Positions 1 through 6,505 of a stretch of DNA of 16,382 nt are shown here, in pieces (the first letter of the stretch is position 1; every line of letters begins with the position of its first letter). The notes under the pieces are model-generated. The model made no database searches. It saw nothing but the letters and a program-made list of their open reading frames with translations, and had not been told where the DNA came from. The DNA is from Clostridia bacterium. GTDB taxonomy: Bacteria > Bacillota > Clostridia > Christensenellales > UBA1242. Where the stretch lies: the NCBI GenBank assembly GCA_017399515.1, contig JAFQBZ010000188.1:1-16382 (forward strand). Reading direction: 5' to 3'. The position numbers were made by a program, and so were the translations under genes.

Positions 1-297
1 ATTGAAGAACCTGCTTATTGTTACGACGGATTTTGTGGCACAAACATTAAAAATCAACCTGTTGAAAAAAACAACTTATGCTTAATGCACCATTATTACA
101 ACATAATAAAAATTGACGGAAAAGAATATAAAATCGACATTGCAAACTTTTTATCAGCCCTTGATTATTTAAAGAATAATCCTGAAACAAAGCCTTTTTC
201 AATTGAAGATTTTTATTTTTCACCAGACCTTGAAAGCAATCCTTTCAACGAAATTAAAAACTTCGTTTGCCCTGTTCGAGCAAAAGTTCCTGATTAA
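1..297 (+). CDS. Hypothetical protein, C-terminal part (5' end outside window)
   Basis: The frame is open from base 1 to a TAA at 295-297, giving 98 residues of a protein that starts upstream of the window. A first internal ATG lies at 85, but the 28 codons before it stay open and read as normal protein (two Cys in PAYCYDGFCG), and no Shine-Dalgarno site precedes base 85. I therefore read this as the tail of a longer gene. The sequence is mixed alpha/beta, acidic and soluble (for example KIDGKEYKIDIANF), with no signal peptide, membrane segment or motif that I recognise. It is convergent with the histidine phosphatase gene and shares a hairpin terminator with it. Function unknown. Coding status is fairly sure because of frame length and the terminator placed directly after the stop. 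Confidence 0.7.
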   Translation: MEEPAYCYDGFCGTNIKNQPVEKNNLCLMHHYYNIIKIDGKEYKIDIANFLSALDYLKNNPETKPFSIEDFYFSPDLESNPFNEIKNFVCPVRAKVPD

Positions 298-326
298 AAA
301 AAGAAGACGAAATTCGTCTTCTTTTT
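298..326. terminator. Bidirectional hairpin terminator
   Basis: The stem 298-310 pairs with 314-326 (core AAGAAGACGA / TCGTCTTCTT) around a 3-base loop, with an A run on the left and a T run on the right. It can end transcription from both the 1-297 gene and the minus operon ending at 325. It overlaps the stop codon of the minus gene. Confidence 0.85.
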
Positions 327-870
327 AAATTTCAAAAATTTTAAGTTCAGCATTTTTAAATATGCATGGTTTATCTCTATATTCTTCTTTGTATTCATAG
401 CCATTTTTAATTGCAAGTTCAATAAAACTCGCCACAATGTTATGTGTAACAATTAAAACCCTTTTATCACTATGCTCTTTTTTCAAAAACTCAATAAACT
501 CTGTGCACCTTTTAAAAACAGCCGAAAACTTTTCCATTTTTGTGCCTTCTGCCTGTGCCCTTTTAAGTTCAATTTCTTCAGGTGTTAAAGTCGATTTTTT
601 TCTTCCAGCAAAAATGCCTTGGTCAATTTCTATAATTCTTTCATCTTTAACAATTTTCACATTATGAAATTGATTCATTATGTTTGCAGTTTGCATTGTT
701 CTCATAAGTGGAGAAGCAAAAATCAAGTCAATTTTCTCATTTTTAAATTCTTTTGCCCTTTCCATTGCAATTTCTTTTCCCGCCACACTTAAACGATTAT
801 TTGTTCGCCCTTGAGTGATTTTTTTCTCATTCCAAACAGTTGTTCCGTGACGCATCACCAAAATTTCCAT
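325..870 (-). CDS. Histidine phosphatase superfamily protein (phosphoglycerate mutase-like)
   Basis: This is a 181-residue cytosolic phosphatase-like protein of the branch-1 histidine phosphatase family. The phosphoacceptor motif RHG is at residues 7-9 (His8). The usual partners follow: Arg22 in QGRTN, Arg57 in SPLMRTMQTA, a Glu at 80-81, and the second catalytic His143 in IVTHN. All core catalytic residues are therefore present. The family removes phosphate from small molecules or nucleotides, but the substrate cannot be read from sequence. The start ATG at 870 follows AAAGGTG, which itself overlaps the TAA of the phosphoribosyltransferase gene, so the two are likely translationally coupled. 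It is the last gene of a three-gene operon, and the pairing with a phosphoribosyltransferase suggests nucleotide or sugar-phosphate metabolism. That role is inference. Confidence 0.88.
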   Translation of the reverse strand: MEILVMRHGTTVWNEKKITQGRTNNRLSVAGKEIAMERAKEFKNEKIDLIFASPLMRTMQTANIMNQFHNVKIVKDERIIEIDQGIFAGRKKSTLTPEEIELKRAQAEGTKMEKFSAVFKRCTEFIEFLKKEHSDKRVLIVTHNIVASFIELAIKNGYEYKEEYRDKPCIFKNAELKIFEI

Positions 871-879
871 AATTCACCT

Positions 880-1254
880 TTAGTTATCAAATTCATAAGG
901 ATACACAATCCAATTATCTTTCTTTTCAAACATATAATAATCAGGTTTCACCACACTTCTTTCATGATAATACATTGTTGTGATGTAAAATTTATGAAAC
1001 TGTGTATCATTTTTCGTAAAGTGCATAAGTGTTCTTCCACTGTCAGCAATATCGTCAATAATAATGCAATCTTTTGCCGCATTTAAAAGAAGTGGAATGT
1101 CCATTTTATATGAAAGCATTGTGGCAAAAATAAGCCCACCTCTTGGCACACCATAAACACCACTAGGCTTCAAACCTCTTTTTTTCACATCTTCAACAAC
1201 GCCATCAAGATATTTATTAATATCTTCCCACGAAACAAAAACTTTTTGACTCAT
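880..1254 (-). CDS. Phosphoribosyltransferase-family protein (short, type I fold)
   Basis: The protein has 124 residues. The PRPP-binding signature IIIDDIADSGRTL is at residues 64-76, with the paired acidic residues and the SGRT phosphate loop intact. An upstream VPRGGL loop (37-41) and a C-terminal WIVYPYE segment (115-121) resemble the xanthine/guanine phosphoribosyltransferase group, where the aromatic Trp-containing tail contacts the base. The family moves a base onto PRPP, making a nucleotide and pyrophosphate. At 124 residues it is shorter than typical Gpt or Xpt enzymes (roughly 150-190), so the hood over the base is reduced and specificity is uncertain. It lies 8 bases after the upstream gene, whose TAA overlaps a GGAG site (about 12 bases before the ATG), and 9 bases before the phosphatase gene. 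The fold is certain, the substrate is not. Confidence 0.88.
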   Translation of the reverse strand: MSQKVFVSWEDINKYLDGVVEDVKKRGLKPSGVYGVPRGGLIFATMLSYKMDIPLLLNAAKDCIIIDDIADSGRTLMHFTKNDTQFHKFYITTMYYHERSVVKPDYYMFEKKDNWIVYPYEFDN

Positions 1255-1262
1255 AAACTCAT

Positions 1263-1946
1263 TTATCTCCCACTGTTTTTAATGATTGCTTTAAAATCTT
1301 TTTCAAGTGCATTTAATTCTTCATTTGAAAGTTCATATTTGGTGATATTTTCACCGTCAATTTCAAAAATCGAATCAGGAAAAAGCACAAAAATTTTCTT
1401 GAAAGTCTGGTTATATAAATCACGAACTTCTGCATATTTATGCTGAATATCTTTTATAACCTTGTCAGGTTTTTCTCTAAACACACTGACAAGTGCCAAA
1501 TTCACTTCACCATTAATTGAAGCATAGTTTCCATCGTTTAGTTTTTCCAACTTTTTGCAAATGGCTTTTTCAAAAATATTTCTTGAATAATAAGTTGTTT
1601 GCCCAGCCATTTTAACATGCCATGCTTCAACCTTGTTTTTGTTGATAAAAAGCGTTGTTTCAAAAGATTTAAGTTTGGTTTTGATATAAGTTTTTATCTT
1701 TCTTGCATTGCCCTTAAATTTTTCATATTTCTTCCAAATAATATTTGAAACAAAATCTTCAGGAAACTCTGCCTGAACCACTTCAATTCCAAGAGTGTCA
1801 TCAGTCGAACGAATGTCAGGAAACCTTCCATATCCATCACCAACAATCAGCGACACATCTTTATAAATTTTTTTCTGCAAAAAATAAGCAAGCACAATTT
1901 CTGTGTTTTTAGCACTATTTTCAACTGTCAAATTCAAATTTTTCAT
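1263..1946 (-). CDS. Uncharacterised protein, possibly a degenerate PD-(D/E)XK-nuclease-like fold
   Basis: This is a soluble 227-residue protein, first gene of the three-gene minus operon. I start it at the ATG at 1946, which follows an AAGGA site (1957-1961). The longer frame beginning with TTG at 1979 has no ribosome site and would begin almost at the predicted transcription start. The N-terminal third reads like an uncharacterised restriction-endonuclease-like family: a Glu in a helix (Glu17, TEIVLAYFL), then FPDI (Pro43-Asp44), then GIEVVQAEF (Glu55 with Gln58). A PD...ExK active site would look like this, but the usual Lys is replaced, so activity is doubtful. The rest has a KLEKLN segment and a hydrophobic strand before LFPDSIFEID, also seen in such families. 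The assignment rests on pattern only. No membrane segments. Confidence 0.7.
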   Translation of the reverse strand: MKNLNLTVENSAKNTEIVLAYFLQKKIYKDVSLIVGDGYGRFPDIRSTDDTLGIEVVQAEFPEDFVSNIIWKKYEKFKGNARKIKTYIKTKLKSFETTLFINKNKVEAWHVKMAGQTTYYSRNIFEKAICKKLEKLNDGNYASINGEVNLALVSVFREKPDKVIKDIQHKYAEVRDLYNQTFKKIFVLFPDSIFEIDGENITKYELSNEELNALEKDFKAIIKNSGR

Positions 1947-1991
1947 AGCAAAATTGTCCTTATTTTTTACATTTAACAAATAGATACCATT

Positions 1992-2021
1992 AATATATCA
2001 AAACTTTGAGCAAAAGCGCAA
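1992..2021 (-). promoter_or_regulatory. Promoter of the 1946-325 operon (extended -10)
   Basis: Read on the minus strand, TGATATATT (1992-2000) is an extended -10. It lies 18 bases after a weak -35 TTGCGC (2016-2021). The start would be near 1985, giving a leader of about 39 bases before the ATG at 1946. Confidence 0.4.
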
Positions 2022-2035
2022 ATCTTTTGAAAGCA

Positions 2036-2063
2036 AAAAAGAGCATAATGAAATGCTCTTTTT
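2036..2063 (-). terminator. Hairpin terminator of the zinc-ribbon membrane protein gene
   Basis: GAGCAT (2041-2046) pairs with ATGCTC (2053-2058) around loop AATGAA and is extended by an A/T stem to 2036 and 2063. On the minus strand it ends in a U run directly after the TAA at 2065. The symmetric A/T flanks would allow bidirectional action, but no + strand gene precedes it. Confidence 0.8.
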
Positions 2064-2064
2064 A

Positions 2065-3117
2065 TTAATCATTCAATTTCTTTCCGCAGTTTCCACAGAA
2101 CTTGTCATTCTCGCCAATAGGTTCACCACAATTATCACAACAAAGTTCAATAATATCATTTGAATGACTTCCCTGTGCGTTATTATAATACATATCTTCA
2201 ACTGGTTCTGTTGGAACATACTCTAAATCAGTGTTATATAATCCATAAACAGCATATTTGCCAAAAATTAAGCATAATAAACCGGTTAAAATCAAACAAA
2301 CACCAACATTTGCAAATAATAATGTGAAGCAAGTCATATCATTAAACAAAAAGTTTTCAAATAGTGGAGAAGCAACAATAAACATAAACGCTGTGCCAAT
2401 CACCATAAACGCAGCACCACCAATAAATTCTGTTCCAAGTCCCAAAATTGCGCACAAAAGCATAAAGCAGGCAAAACTAAAGAATGCAATCGACTCAAAT
2501 TTCCAAACAGCAAGCCTGCCATAATCAGCAACAAACTTTCCTTCTGCGTCAACAAAAATTTTAAGTTCATCAACATAAATTTTATTGGTTGTTGTGGCTT
2601 TAATAACAGCACCTTTTGTTTCACCATTAAATTCATATTCAACAGAAACTTCAATGTAATCACTTTCTGTTTGCTCTATTCCTTCATCGGTTTCTTCAGT
2701 CACAACGGTGGTTTCGCCCCATTGGTCAACAACTTTTGAGTTCACAAGTTCTAAACCTTCAGTTTTTGTGGCGTATAAGTGATGGAACAAAACTGAAAGC
2801 CCTGCAGCAGCAACAGCAACCAAAAACACAATAATTCTTGTTTTCTTTGTAACTTTTTTGCTTAATTCTTGCTTTACTTTTTCAAAGTCTTCTTTTCTTC
2901 TTTCAATTCTTTCTTCACCGTTTATGTTTGCGTGTCTTACTCTTTTAAATGCAAACCCATAGAGAAAAATTATCATAACAACCGACATTATGTTCCAAAT
3001 AGACACAATGCCTTTCGAAACTTGATAACCAAACAAAACCGCTTGAATGATAAACGGAATCAAGTATGCAATCGTTAAATAAATAATAGAATATTTATGT
3101 GTTTTTAAATTATTCAT
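2065..3117 (-). CDS. Six-TM membrane protein with C-terminal zinc ribbon
   Basis: The protein has 350 residues. Hydrophobic segments lie near residues 9-29, 36-57, 94-112, 207-227, 231-249 and 262-287. A charged stretch rich in Glu/Lys/Arg (about 60-93) lies between TM2 and TM3. A predicted beta-rich, Thr/Glu-rich domain of about 90 residues (115-205) lies between TM3 and TM4 and, from the positive-inside pattern, is probably outside the cell. The C-terminus carries a zinc ribbon, CDNC (Cys327, Cys330) and CGNC (Cys341, Cys344), likely cytoplasmic. The start is the ATG at 3117, with GAGAGG six bases upstream; a further upstream ATG at 3138 lies inside the -10 box and cannot be translated from this promoter. 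It forms a single-gene unit. I do not recognise the family, and the zinc ribbon gives no specific function. Confidence 0.82.
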   Translation of the reverse strand: MNNLKTHKYSIIYLTIAYLIPFIIQAVLFGYQVSKGIVSIWNIMSVVMIIFLYGFAFKRVRHANINGEERIERRKEDFEKVKQELSKKVTKKTRIIVFLVAVAAAGLSVLFHHLYATKTEGLELVNSKVVDQWGETTVVTEETDEGIEQTESDYIEVSVEYEFNGETKGAVIKATTTNKIYVDELKIFVDAEGKFVADYGRLAVWKFESIAFFSFACFMLLCAILGLGTEFIGGAAFMVIGTAFMFIVASPLFENFLFNDMTCFTLLFANVGVCLILTGLLCLIFGKYAVYGLYNTDLEYVPTEPVEDMYYNNAQGSHSNDIIELCCDNCGEPIGENDKFCGNCGKKLND

Positions 3118-3136
3118 GGAAAACCTCTCTATTATC

Positions 3137-3165
3137 ATTATAAAATACTCAAAAGTAAAAGTAAA
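3137..3165 (-). promoter_or_regulatory. Sigma-A promoter for the 3117-2065 gene
   Basis: Minus-strand -35 TTTACT (3160-3165), 17-base spacer, perfect -10 TATAAT (3137-3142). The start is expected near 3130, giving a leader of about 12 bases that contains only the GAGAGG site. This fixes the gene start at 3117. Confidence 0.75.
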
Positions 3166-3261
3166 ACCTTTTTTATCTTCAAATCTTCAATAAATTTAAA
3201 GATATTTATATGTTCTATTCGTTTTTTATATAACTAGAGTAAAATTATTTTAAATTTAATC

Positions 3262-3290
3262 TTGATACTAAAATTTTATAATGATATAAT
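3262..3290 (+). promoter_or_regulatory. Sigma-A promoter of the nucleotidyltransferase gene
   Basis: -35 TTGATA (3262-3267), 17-base spacer and -10 TATAAT (3285-3290). Transcription should start near 3297, just before a hairpin in the leader. Confidence 0.85.
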
Positions 3291-3298
3291 GTAATAAG

Positions 3299-3320
3299 TG
3301 AGAAGAAATAACACTTCTCA
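3299..3320 (+). promoter_or_regulatory. 5' leader hairpin before the nucleotidyltransferase
   Basis: TGAGAAG (3299-3305) pairs with CTTCTCA (3314-3320) around an 8-base A-rich loop. It sits at the very 5' end of the predicted mRNA and six bases before the AGGGGG ribosome site (3326-3331). There is no T run, so it is not a terminator. A transcript-stabilising stem is the simplest reading; a regulatory role is possible. Confidence 0.45.
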
Positions 3321-3338
3321 AGTTTAGGGGGAATTTTT

Positions 3339-4292
3339 ATGGATCTTGTTATTTTAGCAGCCGGAATGGGTTCAAGATTTGGCGGACTCAAACAGGCTGA
3401 ACCAATCGATGAAAACGGAAACTTTATTATTGACTATTCTATCTTTGACGCAATCAAATGCGGCTTTGACAGAGTTGTATTCATCATTAAAAGAGAACAT
3501 TTAGACCTTTTCAAAAAGACCGTTGGAAGCAGAATTGAACAATTTATCGACACTGCTTATGTTTTCCAAGAAAACACAAATGTTCCTGCAGAATACACAA
3601 TTCCTGCAGACAGACAAAAACCACTTGGAACAACCCACGCACTTCTCTGTGCTGTTCCAGCAATTAAAGACGACTTCGTTGTTATCAACGCTGACGACTT
3701 TTATGGCTATGACGCATTCAAAACAGCAGCAGACTTTTTGAAAGCAGAAAAGAAAATTGAAAGTCAAACACAAACTTCAAGAGATAACAACTATGCAGTA
3801 ATTGGCTATGAAGCAGCAAACACCATTGGCGACAGTGGAAAAGTTAAGCGTGGAATTTGTGCTGTTGGTGACGACGGCAAACTTCTCGGCATTGCAGAAT
3901 CTGTTATCGGCAGAGATGAAGACGGCGTGCTTCGTGCTGCCCCACTTGATTTCCCAGATATCAAGCCTTATGAAGTTTCAACTGACACACCTGTATCAAT
4001 GAATATGTTCAGTTTCAAAAAAGGCTTCACTGAAAAATTGCAATCTTCATTTGACAATTTCTTAGAAAGAGAAAAAGACAACCTTGCAAAAGCAGAATTG
4101 ATTCTTTCACAAACACTCACTGAGTTCATTCTTGACGGAAGCATTTCAATTGAAATGCACCCAACCACAGCAACATGGTATGGAATGACCTATAGAGAAG
4201 ATAAAAAGCAAGTTGAAAACTCAATTAAATCTCTTGTTAATAAAGGCGAATACCCAACAAACTTATGGGCAAGCCTTAAAGCGAAAGATTAA
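3339..4292 (+). CDS. Nucleotidyltransferase family protein (NTP_transferase, sugar-phosphate type)
   Basis: This 317-residue cytosolic enzyme has the GT-A-like nucleotidyltransferase fold. The nucleotide-binding signature LAAGMGSRFGGLKQ is at residues 6-19, with the conserved Gly-rich loop, Arg13 and Lys18. GTTHAL (97-102) and the metal-binding NADDFYG (117-123) follow, and SMNMF (220-224) occupies the place of the product-site strand. The family joins an NTP to a sugar phosphate or similar phosphorylated compound, releasing pyrophosphate. The exact sugar or alcohol is not readable, and no pathway partner is adjacent. The start ATG has AGGGGG seven bases upstream. It forms a single-gene unit with its own strong promoter and terminator. 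Codon choice favours C-ending codons (AAC, GAC, TTC), so the coding strand is C-rich. Confidence 0.88.
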   Translation: MDLVILAAGMGSRFGGLKQAEPIDENGNFIIDYSIFDAIKCGFDRVVFIIKREHLDLFKKTVGSRIEQFIDTAYVFQENTNVPAEYTIPADRQKPLGTTHALLCAVPAIKDDFVVINADDFYGYDAFKTAADFLKAEKKIESQTQTSRDNNYAVIGYEAANTIGDSGKVKRGICAVGDDGKLLGIAESVIGRDEDGVLRAAPLDFPDIKPYEVSTDTPVSMNMFSFKKGFTEKLQSSFDNFLEREKDNLAKAELILSQTLTEFILDGSISIEMHPTTATWYGMTYREDKKQVENSIKSLVNKGEYPTNLWASLKAKD

Positions 4293-4303
4293 TAAGCAAA
4301 TTC

Positions 4304-4331
4304 AAAAGACCACCAACTGGTGGTCTTTTTT
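4304..4331 (+). terminator. Hairpin terminator after the nucleotidyltransferase
   Basis: AGACCACC (4307-4314) pairs with GGTGGTCT (4319-4326) around a 4-base loop and is followed by a T run. Confidence 0.9.
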
Positions 4332-4354
4332 CGTTCATTTTCTGTTTGGTTTGT

Positions 4355-4384
4355 TTGACATTGCAATTTAATTATCCTTATAAT
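4355..4384 (+). promoter_or_regulatory. Perfect-hexamer sigma-A promoter of the 4402 gene
   Basis: TTGACA (4355-4360), 18-base spacer, TATAAT (4379-4384). Both hexamers match consensus exactly. The start near 4391 leaves a leader of about 11 bases containing AGAGG (4392-4396). Confidence 0.88.
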
Positions 4385-4401
4385 TACAGCAAGAGGACAA
4401 A

Positions 4402-5157
4402 ATGGCATTTAACATATTTAAAAGAAAAAATAAGGCAACTGATGAGCCGATAAATGAAACACAAATAGACGAAACCTTGTCACCAGAAACCAAGAAAATG
4501 TCAAAACGCAAAAAACTAATAATTGCCGTTATCAGTTTATGTATGGTTGTTATTATTGCTTTTGGTTCTTACATTTTAAGTCTTTTTGCAGTCAAAAAAG
4601 ATTATGAATATGTTGCAAGCCTGTTAAACCTTCCTGAACCCGTTCAAGAAGAAACCACAAACATTCTCACCCATGAAATTGATGACTGCACCGTAACTTA
4701 TACTGTCAAGGCAAATTACACCCTTGTTGGACGCGTTGTTAAAAAACATTATTATTTGCCATATAACACACCAAACAAAATTTCTCGCTATGATTTTGGA
4801 ATGGCTTGGGGCGAAGTTGCAAATGAAGAAAACATCAGCCAAATCAAATTTAGAAACGATGGACAAAGATTTTTGCACTATGAATATCCAACCTCGCTAA
4901 ATGAGAAACTTGGCAGCCGCGAAGCCATTGTTGATTCAATTTCAAACAATCACATAATTCACGCCAACAATCGTGTTTTAAAACTCATTCGAAATGTTAA
5001 AGAAGGACAATACATCAAGATTGAAGGTTATCTCGTTTATGTTCACTTTGAATATGGTTATGGTGATTGGAACTCAAGTTTATCACGAACCGACCATGGA
5101 GATGGCGCTTGCGAAATCTTCTATGTCACAAACATAATATGGCTAAAACAAGCATAA
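4402..5157 (+). CDS. Single-TM exported protein with conserved-looking outer domain
   Basis: The protein has 251 residues. The first 37 are charged and cytoplasmic (KRKNK, SKRKK), then one hydrophobic segment at about 38-62 forms a type II-like anchor or uncleaved signal. Residues 66-251 should lie outside the cell. The outer domain reads as a compact beta-rich fold with strongly conserved-looking stretches: ISRYDFGMAWGE (127-138), GQRFLHYEYP (154-163), ISNNHIIHANNRV (180-192), GQYIKIEGYLV (202-212) and SSLSRTDHGDGACEIFYVT (225-243). I have the impression of a widespread family annotated only as hypothetical, but I cannot name it or give a function. It has its own perfect-consensus promoter and a bidirectional terminator, so it is probably well expressed. 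The start follows AGAGG at 5-base spacing. Confidence 0.82.
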   Translation: MAFNIFKRKNKATDEPINETQIDETLSPETKKMSKRKKLIIAVISLCMVVIIAFGSYILSLFAVKKDYEYVASLLNLPEPVQEETTNILTHEIDDCTVTYTVKANYTLVGRVVKKHYYLPYNTPNKISRYDFGMAWGEVANEENISQIKFRNDGQRFLHYEYPTSLNEKLGSREAIVDSISNNHIIHANNRVLKLIRNVKEGQYIKIEGYLVYVHFEYGYGDWNSSLSRTDHGDGACEIFYVTNIIWLKQA

Positions 5158-5182
5158 AAAGACCACAAGTTGTGGTCTTTTT
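5156..5182. terminator. Bidirectional hairpin terminator
   Basis: GACCACA (5161-5167) pairs with TGTGGTC (5171-5177), flanked by A5 on the left and T5 on the right. It is shared by the 4402-5157 gene and the minus gene ending at 5184. Confidence 0.88.
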
Positions 5183-5183
5183 A

Positions 5184-5729
5184 TTATACATTTTTAAAGT
5201 AATCTGCAATTGCTTCATCAACAACACTTTCATCAGCAAACTTTTTCATAAGTTGACCTTTTAGAACTTGTTTAAATTTATCTAACTTTTCTGCTGTTAA
5301 AACATAGTTCTTCTCTTTCAATTTCTTGATAATTTCATTAATTTCTTTAGTCACATCACTTTTTGAAATTCTAAGAGGTTCAACTTCTGCTTTTGTTTCG
5401 GCTTCAACTTCTGTGCTGGCAGAACTTTCAATAGCCTTAACCGGAGCACTTGAAACCACAACATCATTTGATTCATAAATCAAACCCCTTCTGTTTGCTG
5501 CTTTAATCTCTTTAAATTCCCTTTTGCTAATTTCTTTAAATGCTCCACAGTTTGGGCAAACCTCATAATATTTTCTGCCAAACTTGAAAATAGGAATAAA
5601 GAAAATTGTTCCACATTTATAGTCAGTGATAATGTTGATGTCATTGGTTTCCCCACATCTATCACAAGTTTCTTTAATAAACACATTAGTATAATTTCTG
5701 CGACTTCCCACGCCCCAAATAACAAACAT
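5184..5729 (-). CDS. Zinc-ribbon domain protein with acidic linker and C-terminal helix bundle
   Basis: The protein has 181 residues. The N-terminus (MFVIWGVGSRRNYTN) leads into a zinc-ribbon domain with CDRC (Cys22, Cys25) and CPNC (Cys58, Cys61). A hydrophobic TIFFIPIFKFGRKYYEVC segment lies between the two knuckles, the pattern of the zinc-ribbon family seen in many bacterial membrane-associated proteins (WG.G.R start, FFIP, then CP.C). A low-complexity Ala/Glu/Val linker (90-118) follows, then an amphipathic helical region (123-180). I start at the ATG at 5729 because TAAGGAG lies 7 bases upstream; a longer open frame reaching 5771 would begin upstream of the predicted -10 box. A monocistronic unit divergent from the 5865 gene. 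Role unknown; metal binding is likely, nucleic-acid or protein contact is inference. Confidence 0.82.
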   Translation of the reverse strand: MFVIWGVGSRRNYTNVFIKETCDRCGETNDINIITDYKCGTIFFIPIFKFGRKYYEVCPNCGAFKEISKREFKEIKAANRRGLIYESNDVVVSSAPVKAIESSASTEVEAETKAEVEPLRISKSDVTKEINEIIKKLKEKNYVLTAEKLDKFKQVLKGQLMKKFADESVVDEAIADYFKNV

Positions 5730-5760
5730 AAATAATCTCCTTAAAACATTTAATACTTTA

Positions 5761-5788
5761 ATTATAAGCATAATTAAATTTTAATCAA
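5761..5788 (-). promoter_or_regulatory. Sigma-A promoter of the zinc-ribbon gene
   Basis: Minus-strand -35 TTGATT (5783-5788), 16-base spacer, -10 TATAAT (5761-5766). The start is near 5754. It is back-to-back with the + promoter at 5816-5843. Confidence 0.7.
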
Positions 5789-5815
5789 GAATAGACGAGC
5801 AATTTTAAACAAGTC

Positions 5816-5843
5816 TTGAAAATTTAAAAATATGTGATATACT
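5816..5843 (+). promoter_or_regulatory. Extended -10 sigma-A promoter of the 5865 gene
   Basis: -35 TTGAAA (5816-5821), 16-base spacer, -10 TATACT (5838-5843) preceded by TGn (5835-5837). The start is near 5850, leaving a very short leader with GGAG. Confidence 0.75.
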
Positions 5844-5864
5844 TTTAATTGTGGAGTGAATTTT

Positions 5865-6473
5865 ATGAAAAAAAACAAAAAACAAGAACCTATAAAAACT
5901 GAACTTACACCTGAAGAACTCATTGCAGAAGAAAACAAATATCAGGCTTGCAAGAAGCCTATTAAACTCGGCTGGACCATTTATGCTATTGCTGCTGCAA
6001 TTTACCTTTTTAATGGCTTATTTGCTCAGTATCAAATGAATCAAATTCCTATCAAAAAACCACTTACAGACGAACTTTCTGGATATAAAGACACTCAGGC
6101 TTATAACGATTATATAACCGAAATTCAAAAAGACGCAATTAGCAAACTCACTCGTGGAGAAATTAGCATTGACGAATATAACTATATCATTGAAACAACC
6201 AAAAACAATAAAACTTTTGAAGAATTTTTAAGGTCGTTAGAAGATGATAAACAAGTTCAACAAATCATTGCAAAACACGATGAATACGCCGATGAAATTG
6301 ACCGCATTGGAAAGACATATTCTGGTCTTTCAATCGCCTCACTCAGTTCAGTTTTGGTTGCAAGTTTAATCTTAGCAAAATACAGATTCCGCGAAATGGA
6401 TATTGAAGACAAAAGAAAACAAAGAGCGGAAGCAAAAGCCGCCGCCCTTAACGACAAAGAAATGGAAAACTAA
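5865..6473 (+). CDS. Two-TM membrane protein with SHOCT-like segment
   Basis: The protein has 202 residues, starting at the ATG at 5865 with GGAG (5853-5856) eight bases upstream; an in-frame GTG at 5856 overlaps that site and is rejected. A charged cytoplasmic N-terminus (1-34) is followed by a TM at about 36-55, a 95-residue helical, charged region, a second TM at about 153-171 and a basic/acidic tail. In the middle, KLTRGEISIDEYNYII (94-109) resembles the short helical SHOCT motif (a leucine, a Gly-acidic turn, then E-Y/F), a small oligomerisation motif found in many bacterial membrane proteins. That resemblance is by eye only. Function unknown. It is convergent with the envelope operon and shares a terminator with it. 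Confidence 0.8.
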   Translation: MKKNKKQEPIKTELTPEELIAEENKYQACKKPIKLGWTIYAIAAAIYLFNGLFAQYQMNQIPIKKPLTDELSGYKDTQAYNDYITEIQKDAISKLTRGEISIDEYNYIIETTKNNKTFEEFLRSLEDDKQVQQIIAKHDEYADEIDRIGKTYSGLSIASLSSVLVASLILAKYRFREMDIEDKRKQRAEAKAAALNDKEMEN

Positions 6474-6474
6474 C

Positions 6475-6502
6475 AAAAACACCTTCAAATGAAGGTGTTT
6501 TT
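6475..6502. terminator. Bidirectional hairpin terminator
   Basis: AAAAACACCTTC (6475-6486) pairs with GAAGGTGTTTTT (6491-6502) around loop AAAT. It ends the 5865 gene and the minus envelope operon. Confidence 0.9.
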
Positions 6503-6505
6503 GTT

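Noticed and set aside
2400..2663. Open minus-strand frame inside the six-TM protein gene
   Set aside because: It overlaps a membrane protein gene with clear promoter, ribosome site and terminator, and has no ribosome site of its own.
3118..3138. Longer start of the six-TM protein at the upstream ATG (3138)
   Set aside because: That ATG lies within the -10 box, upstream of the expected transcript start, while GAGAGG is correctly placed before the ATG at 3117.
5730..5771. Longer start of the zinc-ribbon protein at 5771
   Set aside because: It would lie upstream of and across the -10 TATAAT (5761-5766); the ATG at 5729 has a strong AAGGAG site.
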